A stretch of 64,000 nucleotides of DNA from Narthecium ossifragum (Eukaryota; Streptophyta; Magnoliopsida; Dioscoreales; Nartheciaceae), in contig OY986963.1 in assembly GCA_963920575.1 (NCBI GenBank), forward strand, positions 3,138,896 through 3,202,895. Reading direction: 5' to 3'. This document shows positions 44,831 through 56,162 of the stretch, one piece after another. The notes under the pieces were generated by a model. That model searched no databases and had not been told where the DNA came from. It saw only the letters and a program-made list of their open reading frames with translations. Position 1 is the first letter of the stretch. Each line of letters starts with the position of its first letter. The translations under genes and the position numbers were made by a program.

Positions 44831-46083
44831 AACTGAATGATAATGGGAGCAGTTAGCAACATCAACTAGTATGTATGATGGATAACCACACAGGAACCGT
44901 CCCAACCGCTGCCAATCGCTTAGACAGGGAGGAGAATGCATAAAAGCCAAGGAAGAAGATGAAGGAAGCTCTTTTGCAACATGAAATCAATAACTCAATA
45001 GCACATACCTTTTGAATCTTGAGAGTAGCTTCTTTGTAATCTTAGGAATAGACTTAGCTTTCTCAGGTCGGACCTACACCCTTTTACTGTTGTTGTCACG
45101 ACTACAGCCCTTACTGATCATTGTGATCACTTGACATAATCGTCCTCGGTGCCGTTATAGCAATTATCTTCTTTGTAAGTTTCTTTGTAAGTGAAAGATG
45201 GAACCATCTTTGGTGTCATTCGTTGCAATTATCAATTATCAATAAAGTTATCTTTTCGACGGTGCCGTTTGGAGGTGCCATCAGAGTAAAATCGTATGCG
45301 TTCTTTCGTGTTACTCACCCTTTCGTTGCTTGCATTTTCGCTTCATAACGCCCTCACTCGTTACATCGGAGAGGTTGGAAGAGCTCGCGTCTTTATTTAA
45401 CACGATTTAAAGTGTTTTCGCTGATCCAGACGAAAATCAGCGCGAACATTTTTAGAATCTAATGGCATAAAAAAGTCCTTTTGGGCTCCTTTTTCATATT
45501 AAGCTCGATTTTTTAGCACTAACAATACTTGTCATGAGCAAAAGTTCAAAAAGGTGAACAAAAAAGGTCAAATTGTAGATGAATTATGATATGACACTAA
45601 CTTTGTCTGTGTTAATAGAAGCTTCTATTTCCCCACCTAATTTTTGACTCCCCAAACATTTCACCCCGTCTGTGCGTCTCTTAAACGCATTGATTAATGA
45701 AAGTCATGGTAATCTGATATTGAATTAGGTATGCTTATATATATAAGCATCTCTTTTCCATAAAACTAAGTTTTTGGCATAATTTATGAAGTTTCAAATG
45801 GTATTAGAGCAATAGTCGAGAGTCTGGACATTTCTTCCTTGATCCACTCCTAAATGCAATATTCATGCATGCGGACGGATCAAGCTTCTACTTTTGTAAC
45901 GAACTTATTTTACTGACTGAGATAGAGAATCGAAAAATAGAGCAAAAAAATACATTCTCGTCTTATTGATGTAAAGACGATAAACTACAATCCAAGGATT
46001 AGTATGTTGGTGGTGTTGACACCGGGAACAAACTTCTTGCCCATTGTACCAAACTCTTTTTTCACTAACACATGCAATTTATC
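44831..46083. other. Intergenic region with an LTR-retrotransposon primer-binding site
   Basis: At about 45800 the sequence GTTTCAAATGGTATTAGAGC looks like an LTR end (CA) followed by an initiator-Met primer-binding site, the pattern of a Copia element. No gag or pol follows, so this is a fragment. No gene. Confidence 0.45.
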
Positions 46084-46097
46084 GGTTCAATTCACAT

Positions 46098-47686
46098 CAG
46101 TTTTTTTTTTCTTTTTCTTTTTTTAATGAGTTGAGCCAAAACGGTTAAGGGTTACATCTAGTTTTTTTTTATAAGTTAAGCCAAGAGGCTAAACCCAATT
46201 AAGGGTGCACATCATAGCCAGCCAGGGACAGACCCCCTGGTTCCTTCATTTCCGTCCAGAGCAGAGTGAAACTCTAAAATATAAAATCTCATGAGCTAGC
46301 CAATTTGCACGGTAGTTCTCCTCTCTAGGAATATAGCTGAACATGAGTTCATCGAAATCACGACACATCCACCAGATGTCCTTGACAATTTTCCTACATT
46401 CGTTGGCAAGTGGCATGGTGCCATTTAGCATCCTAACTCCAAACATTGAGTCACTTTCTACTATGAGCTTGTTGTGTCCACGCCTAGCAGCTTCAGTCAC
46501 CGCCTTGTGTATAGCTTGTAGCTCGCCTAAGAGAGCTGAGTGAGTATGTTGATAGCTACCATCAGTCCATAGAACTTCTTCGTTATTATCCAAGCATACC
46601 AAACCAAGGCCAGCCCTACCCGAGTTAGGATCGAAAGACACATATGTTTGGATTCTAGTTCCTTCCCTAGATTGATGAGGTACCATCACAACATGTTTCT
46701 TCGTTGTCGCTAGATGCTCCCTTGATTGCCAAGCAATTAGCCTGATAAGATCTCGAGGATCTTGACCTCCTTCCCCTGCAACTATGCCACATCTTTCCTT
46801 CCACAACCACCATAGGCCATAGGATACCAGGGATTTAATTCTTAGAACATCATCAGACTTGCAGGCTCTGCATAGGAAATCGAGGCAGTTGTCAGTAGTA
46901 TGGATTTACATCTAGTTACTCAATACATTTCATGGCTTGCAACCCATCCTCACAAGACCAAGCAAAGCTCGCTTGAGTCCTCTGACAGTAGTGAGCGATG
47001 CTATATGCCTTACTATTATAAAATCTTGAGATATGCATAAACAAAACAGAATAAAAAAGCCAGCACACTGAGCCAAATATCCTTGGCTAACCCCTCCAAC
47101 TCCTTTGGCCATAACCTAGCTCTGTTGAAGATTTACACCGTCTCTCGAGCGAATCTGATTTAATCACCAAGCTTGACAAGCCTCTCGAACTAGCTTTCTT
47201 AAGTGCGAGTGCCATCACAAGCATCTCCCTCTGTAGCACCGAGGCCACCCCAACAGGCTTTCCGGTCGCCCAGGCGATCTCACCAGGCCGTTGAAGACAA
47301 ACCACACCAACCACCACAAGACAATAGACTGGATCAAACGTGAAGTTCCTTCATGTTCATGTAGATGAACCCTAGCTCGACTACCACCTTCTATTTAGAC
47401 ATCCTTCTTGCACCGTTGGTTCAAGTTCTCCTTCACCAAGCAAACCAAGTCTACAAGCAAGTTTACAAGCCAAAGCATCCGTCGATCCTCTCTCCATTTC
47501 AAAGACGATATTGTTACGGTCCTTCCATATTAACCAGATATCAATTGCCAGCATCATTCTCAGCCTCTTGGAGTCCTCCCCCCCCTTGCGAGGAAAGAGT
47601 GAACTCCATCAAAGGATTCAGGATTTCATGCCGGTAGCACCAGCTTGTCCCTCGCAGCAACAATTCTGAAAACCCCCAAATACTAT
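46098..47686 (-). mobile_element. 5'-truncated LINE with RNase H remnant, split by a nested LINE
   Basis: Flanked by a perfect 14-bp duplication, GGTTCAATTCACAT, at 46084-46097 and 47687-47700. A T-rich run at 46101-46124, followed by AATGAGTTGAGCC, is the complement of its 3' tail. Its coding remains lie at about 46930-47317 and read MLVMALALKKASSRGL, LVIKSDSLE and, after frame changes, LAKDIWLSVLAF: a decayed RNase H domain. A second LINE (46164-46905) is inserted into its 3' untranslated tail. Without that insert and its duplication the element is about 835 bp. Confidence 0.85.
46164..46905 (-). mobile_element. Nested 5'-truncated LINE with RNase H domain, 12-bp TSD
   Basis: Flanked by TTACATCTAGTT at 46152-46163 and 46906-46917, inside the older LINE. 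A poly-T run after 46163 followed by ATAAGTTAAGCCAAGAGGCT is the complement of its 3' tail. The minus-strand frame 46806-46246 encodes the RNase H-like domain with YVSFDPNSGRAGLGLVC, SALLGELQAIHKAVTEAARR, LIVESDSMFGVRMLNG and YIPREENYRANWLAHE. 5'-truncated; no RT. Confidence 0.87.
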
Positions 47687-47700
47687 GGTTCAATTCACAT

Positions 47701-49358
47701 TGTTTGATATGAAATATGTGCGGACTGGCATGACAATCCACAGCTGCAACCATTAAAATCCACGACCGAGCCAGATGTCAATAAGAGAACCTCCTCCAAA
47801 TACTCCAACTAAAAACTCTCACCCAAGGTCTCTATAATTAAAACCACGCACGGTCGAATATGATAGATTATGGTGTCTATGATCCAAACCTAATCTTGGC
47901 AGTAGGTCGATCCTAAGAACACAAAAAATAACAAAAGGTGGACCAGTCAAAGAGTCTTCTTTGAATTTGACTGTTGACTATGTTGGTTGATCCAAATGCC
48001 TCTGCCTTAAACTAAAGAGCAAGGAGATGATGACGATAGACATGGATGGGGCTTTGAACACCAACAAGATATTAATATGCTCACGTGCGTGAATACTAAT
48101 TAGTCGTTGGACCGTTGGGCCCATCCTCGCCATGGCTCCTTCTTGGTTATTTCCTCTTTGTGTCACGAGCTTAATCTTAATTTTGTTTTATATTTTATAT
48201 TTGTTCCGGACGCTTGGGTTTTAAATTATATTATCTTAGGGAGGCATTAAAGATAGGATACATGACAAGAGTATGATACGATACGGACACTCCGATACTG
48301 TAATTCTTGAAAAATCAGGATACTGATATGGCGATGATATGATAATATAATAATATATTTAATATAATGTTAAGTTTAAAATTTGAAAAAAAATGCATTC
48401 AAATTTCAAATTATTCAACCATGTGATCTCTAAAAACAAAAAGATTGATGTTTAATAACAATGTATTCATCTACACGAACATGAAGGAGCTTCAAAAACA
48501 AATAACTTAAGAAAGTTTTTATCTCCCTAATTCATTATGCTCGTCACTAATGCTCTCAATGGTGTCACCGCTCTCATCAGCAAAAAAACACATTATCTAA
48601 TTCTGATTCATCCAATGAAAGCTCTACTATCTCAAGTATACCAACACCATCCATCGGGTCAAATGTATCATATACGTATTCGAAATCTAATTACGTGTTT
48701 TGAGTGACCTAAATAATCAGATACGTATAAGATACATATTTATATGTATCCGAGTGTATCGGGTGCGTATTTGTATCCGACATGTGTCAGATACGAATAC
48801 GCTTCCAAATATCAAGGATCTGTGCAGCATAGATGAGGACTGATCAAAGCTCATGCGCCACCAAGGTGTGCAAGGGGGATTCACCACGTAGGTATTGTGG
48901 GGCATTCGACGTGGCATGACTTTGTTGGTGTGCGTTGGCGTGCGTCAGCTGTGTATTTTTCTCATTTGGGTTTTGATTGGGGGTACATGTCATGTGCACG
49001 TACCCCCAATAGGTGACATTCAGGGGGCTATGTCACCTCCCCCTCTCTTCCTCCCGTTCTCTCTCACTCTTCTCCACTCTCTCTCCTTCATTCTCTCTAT
49101 CTCTCTGTACGTAAGCTTTTGCTTATGAATAGTACTGGTAGCGTGTTTATGGCTGTTTATTCGGAGAGAAAAAAGAAAATTCGAAACAGTTTGGATAATA
49201 TCCATAAGCTTTTGTTTTGTTTTTCTATTATTATATCATGGTCTTCGTCGCTTAGTCGGTGGGTGGTGAGACAGTGATCAAGTTACATATGATTTACAAA
49301 ATATCGGACAAAATCCCTACTTAGGAGAATTAAAGCCCATGACTTCTTTAACATTATA
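47701..49358. other. Intergenic repeat-like DNA
   Basis: No gene. At about 48270-48320 and 48660-48800 GATACG and CGTATC hexamers and their variants recur in both orientations (for example GATACGATACGG, TGTATCCGAGTGTATCGGG), suggesting the two arms of an old non-autonomous element around an AT-rich centre. A CT-rich tract lies at 49037-49110. Confidence 0.45.
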
Positions 49359-49729
49359 TCTACCTTATAAAGAGTAAAAACGGTTACAACCGTTTACCTC
49401 CTATTAATTTATTTACATGTATATTTTTCTAAGTTAACTTTGTATATTTTTATCATCTTTCCTAGGTTAGTTTTAAATATACATCCTTATAATCATAAGT
49501 CAGGAGATTAGTTTTAAATATACATACTTATCTACCTTATAAGATCCAATGGTAGTTACTTTTATGACTCATCATCTGAGTCATAAACTAATACACACAT
49601 GACATACACGTGGTATAAAATTATAATTAAATAAACAAAAAATAATAATGGCTGATGTGGCGTAAGTTATAATAAAGATAGTGGGTGCGGACAGTTAGTC
49701 GTGCCAGGTGGCTTGGGCCCGCCACCTAG
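49359..49729 (+). mobile_element. Helitron-like element H1, 371 bp
   Basis: Starts TCTACCTTATAAAGAG after A49358 and ends CTAG before T49730. The 3' subterminal hairpin GCCAGGTGGC lies about 14 nt before CTAG. 5' TC, 3' CTRR preceded by a hairpin, and insertion between A and T without duplication are the Helitron signature. The 5' end carries AAACGGTT-ACA-ACCGTTT. No coding capacity. Confidence 0.75.
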
Positions 49730-49745
49730 TATATATATATATATA

Positions 49746-49987
49746 TCAACCTTATAAGGAGCAAAAGCAGTTACAACCGTTTACCTCCTATTAGTTTGTT
49801 TACATATATATTTTCCTAAGTTAACTTTGTATTTTTTTATCATATTCCCTAGGTTAGTTTTAAATATACATCCTTATAATCATATAAGCCAGGAGATTAG
49901 TTTTAAATATCTATCTATCTATCTTCTATCTACCTTATAAGATAGAATGGCAGTTAGCCGTGCCAGGTGGCACAGGCCCACCACCTA

Positions 49988-49988
<1 letters not shown>
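49746..49988 (+). mobile_element. Helitron-like element H2, 243 bp
   Basis: Starts TCAACCTTATAAGGAG after an A and ends CTAG before T49989. Hairpin GTGCCAGGTGGCAC near the 3' end. Separated from H1 only by a short TA run; same orientation. Confidence 0.78.

Positions 49989-50034
<46 letters not shown>
49989..50034. repeat. (TA)n microsatellite between Helitron-like elements
   Basis: About 46 bp of nearly pure TA repeat, into which H2 and H3 abut from opposite sides. Confidence 0.9.
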
Positions 50035-50035
<1 letters not shown>

Positions 50036-50288
50036 TAGTGGGGCCCCCTGCCACTTGGCAGGGTAACACCCATCAACTTCCCCATACCATTAACCACCCA
50101 CAACCCTCTCCTTCTCATTAACCACCTCCCCCACTAAAGGCTCCATATAAGGATGATAAGGGTTATAATTTACCTTAAGAACTTAGGAACATGATAAAAA
50201 TGTACAAATCTAACTTAGGGGATATGAAATAATGACATGCTTATAAGGAGGAAACGGTTGTAACCGTTTTTACTCCTTATAAGGTTGA
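50035..50288 (-). mobile_element. Helitron-like element H3, 254 bp
   Basis: Minus strand: starts TCAACCTTATAAGGAG, ends CTAG before T. 3' hairpin CCCTGCCAAGTGGCAGGG about 7 nt before the terminal CTAG. The 5' end forms a second long hairpin: CTTATAAGGAG, then AAACGGTT-ACA-AACCGTTT, then CTCCTTATAAG. Nearly identical to H4. Confidence 0.82.
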
Positions 50289-50296
50289 TATATATA

Positions 50297-50551
50297 CTAG
50301 TGGGGCCCCTGCCACTTGGCAGGGTAACACCCATCAACTTCCCCATTAACCATTAACCACCCACAACCCTCTCCTCCTCATTAACCACCTCCCCCACCAA
50401 AGGCTCCATATAAGACTGATAAGGGTTATAATCTACCTTAGGAACTTGGGAACATGATAAAAATGTACAAATCTAACTTAGGGGATATGAAATAATGGCA
50501 GGCTTATAAGGAGGAAACGGTTGTAACCGTTTTTACTCCTTATAAGATTGA
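50297..50551 (-). mobile_element. Helitron-like element H4, 255 bp
   Basis: Minus strand, same ends and hairpins as H3 and nearly the same interior (for example GATAAGGGTTATAAT and CATGATAAAAATGTACAAAT on the plus strand). Separated from H3 by only 8 bp of TA. The two are tandem copies. Confidence 0.82.
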
Positions 50552-50757
50552 TATATATATATATATAATTTAGTTCCCAATCAAGCTTCCCATAGCAAAT
50601 AACAATCCTTAGTTTTGAAGCTAAGAAATTAAATTGCCTTCCAAATAAACTCACACCAATTCATCACGTGATGGTCAACTAGCTGGTTGAACCCTTACAT
50701 GAGACAATAATATCTAGCATACGCCAGCCAAGTAATTTGTAGAATTTGTGATGCTTG
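50552..50757. other. AT-rich spacer
   Basis: Nothing recognised. Confidence 0.4.
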
Positions 50758-50899
50758 GTGTACATGGACAGGTGCAAAAGTACCGATTCTTTCACGCTAC
50801 CGATGGGATGGATGAAGATATCGGTATCTCACTACCGATACATTCTTCATCTATCGATAGGTGATATGTGCATTACACATGCTACATGTCCATGTGTAT
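50758..50899. mobile_element. MITE (family A), short member, 142 bp
   Basis: Inverted ends GTGTACATGGACA and TGTCCATGTGTAT, with ATCGGTATCTCACTACCGAT inside, as in the element at 16999-17327. Confidence 0.65.
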
Positions 50900-52267
50900 G
50901 AATCTTTATTTTTTATATAAATCATTATACAAGGCATTTTCTCCTATAAATCTGAATAATTGGCTCAATCAATTAAAGAAGTAAACGGGGAAAATAACAT
51001 TGAGTAAATTAATCAGGTTCAGGTTCAGTAGATCCATCTAGAAAGAGCTCAATATCATTCACATGGAACAGATGCGTCAACTTTATCTAGGATTTAGGAA
51101 TGCGCCTGATTCATATGATGATGATGATGTCCTCCCTAGCCCCTCTCTAAATACATTGAATCTGGGAGGAGTAGTACTTTATTTTGGGAGGTTGTGAATC
51201 ACCGCCACCGGGCGGGGGTCCTATCCTCACGTGATGGACGAGAGCGAGCTTAGATCGGTCCCCCATCTTTGATGCAAACGTCTTGATCAGCTCAGGGCCA
51301 TCCTCCCCTGGCTTCTATCTTAATAGTTTACACACAAGCTATCAAAGGAGTGAAGGACTGTAACCTTTAAAACCTCGTTACGTGTGTTGGTTGGTGCGTA
51401 TTCAATAAGGAGGAGGAGGATGAATCATGCTCTTCTTAAGGTCGGTAATGAGCACAGGCGCACAGCTACAGCTGGTTGTCGTCGCTCCGAACCAACACCA
51501 ACACCAACACCAACACCAAGCTGAGTCCCCAGGAGGACCACCTGTATGATCGATCAGTAAAAGTATCACGTCTACCTGGAATGCACTATGATCGTGGTGG
51601 TTTTGACGGCATGTGAGTGGGCTGGGCCTGCTCGCTCATCTTTTCCAGTTCGATTTGGAGATCCCATTCATGCTACCTATAATATAGATCTTATTAAGGT
51701 TAAATTCAATGGACTGTTTGTGCTGCACACCAAAATTTTCAACTTGTCCCTTGTCCTATGGATGACTACCAAATGCTCAATAGCTAATTCTTGGTTATCG
51801 AATTTAGACTCAAAAACTAACAGCCCGTTTGTCTCACCCGGACTACATACAGGTCGAACAGGGCTTTTAAGTTTTTAGTGCTTGGACGGACTGCCCCAAC
51901 CTGGAGATTGTCCCGGCCCAGCCTGAGCTTGCTTGCTTGCTGATATCTGGCGAATCCTAGGTGTTAGGCCCATAGCCTCCACGTAAAGTTTGGGCCAGCC
52001 AGTCCAAGACGCCGGGGCCTAGAACAACGAAGCCAAGGTGGCAAGGCCCCTCGATTCTGAGAGGTTTTAAGTCGTCGGGCCAGGGGCGTGGAATGAAGAG
52101 CTGGCCCGCGCACTCCCGACGTCTGGGCCTGTTCTTGATCAGATCAACAACCCGGCAAGGTTGGGCCTGTTTGATTATGGAGCTTTTATGGGCCCATTAG
52201 AATTAAATTGCCACTTGTACCAACTACTTGTACTTATTCCCGCTGTTTCGGCTTCTTTTTCCTTCCA
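50900..52267. other. Intergenic region and promoter side of the C2orf69-family gene
   Basis: No gene. A CACCAACACCAA microsatellite occurs at 51499-51519. Site II-like TGGGCC/T motifs (TCP-binding type) lie at 52124-52129, 52162-52167 and 52189-52195, shortly upstream of the start codon at 52268. No TATA box is seen. Confidence 0.5.
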
Positions 52268-54591
52268 ATGGATCGCTGGACCGGCGTCCTCAAGGTTTCC
52301 CTCTACCCAAGCAACGCCGCACCGTTCTTCACCGTCGCCGCCTCCCTCCTTCTCGCTCCCTCCTCCAAAACTCTAGCTGTAAGAACCCCTAAACCACCCT
52401 AATCTATGTCAGTTCTAATCCTGCGACTGCGAACCCTAATTCATCCTTCTGTATCTCGATCGATCAGGTGCCATCCGTTAACGCGATCTTCTTCAACGGC
52501 GATCGGGTAGAGGGCACTGGGAACCCCGTCATCGAGAGGCTCTCGAATCCCAAGTACATCGCTGAGCTCATCGTCTCGAAGCTGGGCGGTGCCGCCAATG
52601 CTTGGGTGGTGGAGGCGTCCACTTTCAACGGTCCTTTTGCTGTTTACAAGGAGTTTTTGCCGTCGGTGAACTCTTTTGGGGAGCCGAGGCGTTACGATCC
52701 CGGAGGGTTCCCAGCATCGTCTGCCACTGCCACTATATTATCCAAGTGCATCGAGGAGGTTAATTTTCTCGTCCTTTTTCTCATACGAGTTGGAAATTTC
52801 GTGTCACCATCTTATCCAATCTGGAGATTAAGTTTGTTTGATGTAAAAATGGAATCTTTTAGATGCTGGAAACAAGAAAAAATGGATGCAACTGATCCTT
52901 CTTCATTTTGTTCTCGCAAATTTAATTTCCATTGATATAGAAAATCTTCGTCCCATTTGTTGCATGTTGTGCATCACGCTCTCCATTAGTTAATGACACA
53001 GTTTCTTCAAGATATGTTGGCTATGCCCTGGTCAATTGAGATTAGAATGGAACATCAGGTGGCAAATGGTAACATGCTTGTTGTATTCACAAATTTTTAG
53101 TGTCCGAAAAACTAGGTAAAGGAACTATAAAGACGATGCTGTTAGGTTTTGATTTTTCTAGAGTTGCATCTTGTTTACTTGAGTTATATTTCTTGTTAAT
53201 ACTATTTTTTCGGCTCATTAATGTAGTTTGGAGTTGAACTTGAATTGCTGTCTTCGTCTGGTTTACTGACCTGAGCAGTAAACACCTCATTTCTTTCTTA
53301 TGATGGGAGTGGATAAAGATACCATTACTTTTCCAATCCGGCACATACTTTCAGTTAGCATTGCAGAGAGGTCATTTACGGGTTGAGTTATGACTTTCTT
53401 GTCGAACTTCTGGCGTTTTTGACATTTTACTGCATTCATTAACTATTTGCTCCGTTGTGCGACTATTTTTGAGTACTCAGAATTGAGAACTACAGAGTCC
53501 TGCAGATATGTCACTTGTTGCTTCTTTTAGGCAAATCATGATGCCATTGTCATACGGCCTATCATGACCTGCTATGACCATAGCATATGGTTAGTTTTGA
53601 TAATCATCGATTTAGGTTGGTTAATAGGCAAAGTTCATCAAGACCCTTTTGTGTCAAGTAAAATTGTCTACATAGCTATTGGACTGAGTCAGATAAAGAT
53701 GGGGATATGTTTATTGCTATGAGACAAGATGTTATTATTTGCTTTGTGTGGCTTGTTACTATTGCTATATTTATGCCTGCTTTCTTTCCTTTTGAAACTG
53801 ACACAGATTTAGATTGGATGATTTTTGTTTTATGTTGCTATGTGACAATCTGAAAATCCTCTATGATAAACTCAAACTGCTTGAAGTATGGATTTTAAAG
53901 TGACTGCTAGTTTTGTGGGCTAATAGCTTATTCATGATTATGCTTGTGACTTTTATCTTATGTTGAGTTTTTCTTCTGCGCTGTTTAGCAGGTCAAAAAT
54001 GTTCTTTCCTGCAAAGAAAAACAGATAACTGCTAACGAAAATTGCCCCCGACCTTCTGCACATTCCCCCTTACCAAAAACTGTCATCCTAGGGTTTAGCA
54101 AGGGTGGTGTCGTAGTTAACCAGATTTTAACAGAACTTGGCCAAGTCAAACCTAATTCGATTCTAGATGTAACAGAAACCAGAAAATCCCTGTTAGAAAC
54201 TTTTCATGATGGCAATTGTTACAAATGCCCCACATCCAAGGATGAGCTTTTGTTAAGCATATCAGAGTTTCATTATGTGGATGTTGGCCTCAATACTAGT
54301 GGAGCCTACTTAACCGATAAAAATGTTATCAAGAATGTTGTTGATGTTGTTGAACACTGCCTGCTTGGCAACTCTAGCATCCGCTTTGTGCTTCACGGTA
54401 CCCCTAGGCAGTGGTCTGATTCACGCCGTCCATGGATCCAGAGGGAGAAGAACACACTGCTACATCTCCTTAAAGATGAAGCTTCTACATCTGAAGCTAA
54501 ATTGCATGTAACTGAGAGATGGTATTTCAAGAATCTACCCCCTAGCATGCAAATGCACTTTGAGATAATCGAAAATCTGGACATGAGTTAA
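52268..54591 (+). CDS. C2orf69/UPF0565-family protein, 3 exons
   Basis: Exons 52268-52378, 52468-52758 and 53992-54591; GT-AG introns, joined frame 333 residues. The family is conserved between plants and animals; human C2orf69 is a mitochondrial protein whose loss causes a severe childhood disease, and the plant role is unknown to me. The N-terminus is MDRWTGVLKVSLYPSNAAPF. The middle has NAIFFNGDRVEGTGNP, NAWVVEASTFNGPFAVYKEF and PKTVILGFSKGGVVVNQIL. GFSKG at 168-172 is a G-X-S-X-G nucleophile elbow of alpha/beta-hydrolases, with candidate nucleophile S170. The C-terminal part contains FHYVDVGLNTSGAYLTD and RFVLHGTPRQWSDSRRPWI. Hydrolase activity is inferred from the fold only. The ATG at 52268 gives the family-like start; an in-frame ATG 20 codons earlier adds unrelated sequence. 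Confidence 0.92.
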
Positions 54592-55893
54592 AGCTGTGTA
54601 CATATGTAAATATTTTGTGGTTATACAGTTCTTCTGTACAGCTCGATCTGCTTCTTTCGGGTGTCATTGTGGTTGGAATTGCACACTCAACTCAACGAGT
54701 CAAAAATTAAGATTGTCTTTTTCATGTATTTCTATTCTTGCTTACACTGCTACATTCAGCAGCTTGTGATTGGAATTGCATGCTCAACAATTCAGAAGTT
54801 ACGGTACTCCTTTTTTCATGTGTTATTATTCTTTTGATCATCTGAGTCAGCATCCAGTGAAACACATTGATGTGATTTGCTTGATGAACTTATAATTTCG
54901 AGACTGTAAGACCTCATGCATAAGGCTCGCTAGTTGAGATCCGCTAATTGGGATCCGTGAAAAGCTACATCCATTAGTAGCAGAAGTCTGTTAAGGGGCC
55001 ATTTGGTTGCAATATAGTGGAGGCAAAAACACTTTCAAAAACTGACTCAGTTTCTGTCGTTTGGACGAAAGAAGATATGCTGAAAAGAGAGAGACCTCAC
55101 TCAATTCCTACTCTTCATCTACTATCGCTTTTTTTTTTTCTCAAAATATTAGAAATTTATTACTGGTTACATGCACCACGGTTATTTTCTAGTATACTCA
55201 AAACATCAAAAAGTAGCATAAGAAGTCATATGGGAATTGACTTTCATATAACTTACTTCCCTTCTCCGCTTTCCTGCAAGTCTGCAGACAAATAGCACTG
55301 CATGCATTGCAGTGAGCCAACATGGGCTGATACAGGTATAAATGCATGTCTCGCGCCGCACCGCAGGAATTGGTGGCACTTGGGACTTAGTTTGAAAGAA
55401 GAAAACAAAGGCAGTCCTTTTCAGCCTAATGATTCACGGAGTCTGAATTGTTCCCTGTCGCTGCAACAGCGGCAACAAATGGAAGGACTGACCACTAAAT
55501 TCAATGCCCCAACTTCTCATAGCATCTATTTCCTCTTTCTTTGTTCCTTCTCTGTCTGTCATGGCTCTTTTCAACATTGACAATAATAGCGATAGTAATA
55601 GCATAGAGACGTGGTGGTGCAGCATCTTATCCTAATCTCCTAGCATTTGATGTCATTTATTACAAGTGTTGGAGGACTTCTCGGACTAAACTAATGTTGA
55701 TGGATGGAATCATAGTATTGTATGTTGTTCTTGACGAAAATTACAAGCTATTTCACCTCATAGGTCAGTCAAAACGTCTTAATTCATGTTGAACCAGTTT
55801 ATTAGACCCTAATTTGGATCCGATGAACCAACATCGAAAGTTGCCAACAAGGATCAACGAAGCTATTACTTATGAATCTGTGCAACTATATAG
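54592..55893. other. 3' flank and intergenic DNA
   Basis: No gene. At 54995 the sequence GGGGCCATTTGGTTGC resembles one end of the Harbinger-type MITEs, but no partner end was found. Confidence 0.4.
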
Positions 55894-55904
55894 ACCTGAC
55901 CAAG

Positions 55905-56151
55905 TTTTTTCTTTGGAAAAATTGAGCCAGAAGGCTGGAAAAAGAAATTACATGACTACACCAAAAATGCTATAATCTCCACAATTAAAAATATCTAGTC
56001 CAGTCCAGATGCCCTCCCTCATTTGAAGCCAACAGCGCTCAGGCCCATTCTCTCATTAGTAGAGTCAATGGATAAACAAACATCAGAGCGGATCACTGGG
56101 GGGAGGCGTCAAGGCGTCCGCCAGCAGAGAAGCAGAGTCGATAACAGAGTT
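55905..56151 (-). mobile_element. LINE 3' tail fragment, 247 bp
   Basis: Flanked by an 11-bp duplication with one mismatch, ACCTGACCAAG (55894-55904) and ACCTGACCAGG (56152-56162). The T-rich left edge is followed by AATTGAGCCAGAAGGCTGG, the same tail pattern as the LINEs at 44234-47686. Only the 3' untranslated part is present. Confidence 0.65.
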
Positions 56152-56162
56152 ACCTGACCAGG

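Noticed and set aside
44300..44950. 216-codon minus-strand frame as a host RNase H gene
   Set aside because: The 18-bp duplication shows that the RNase H part is a LINE insertion; the rest is flanking DNA.
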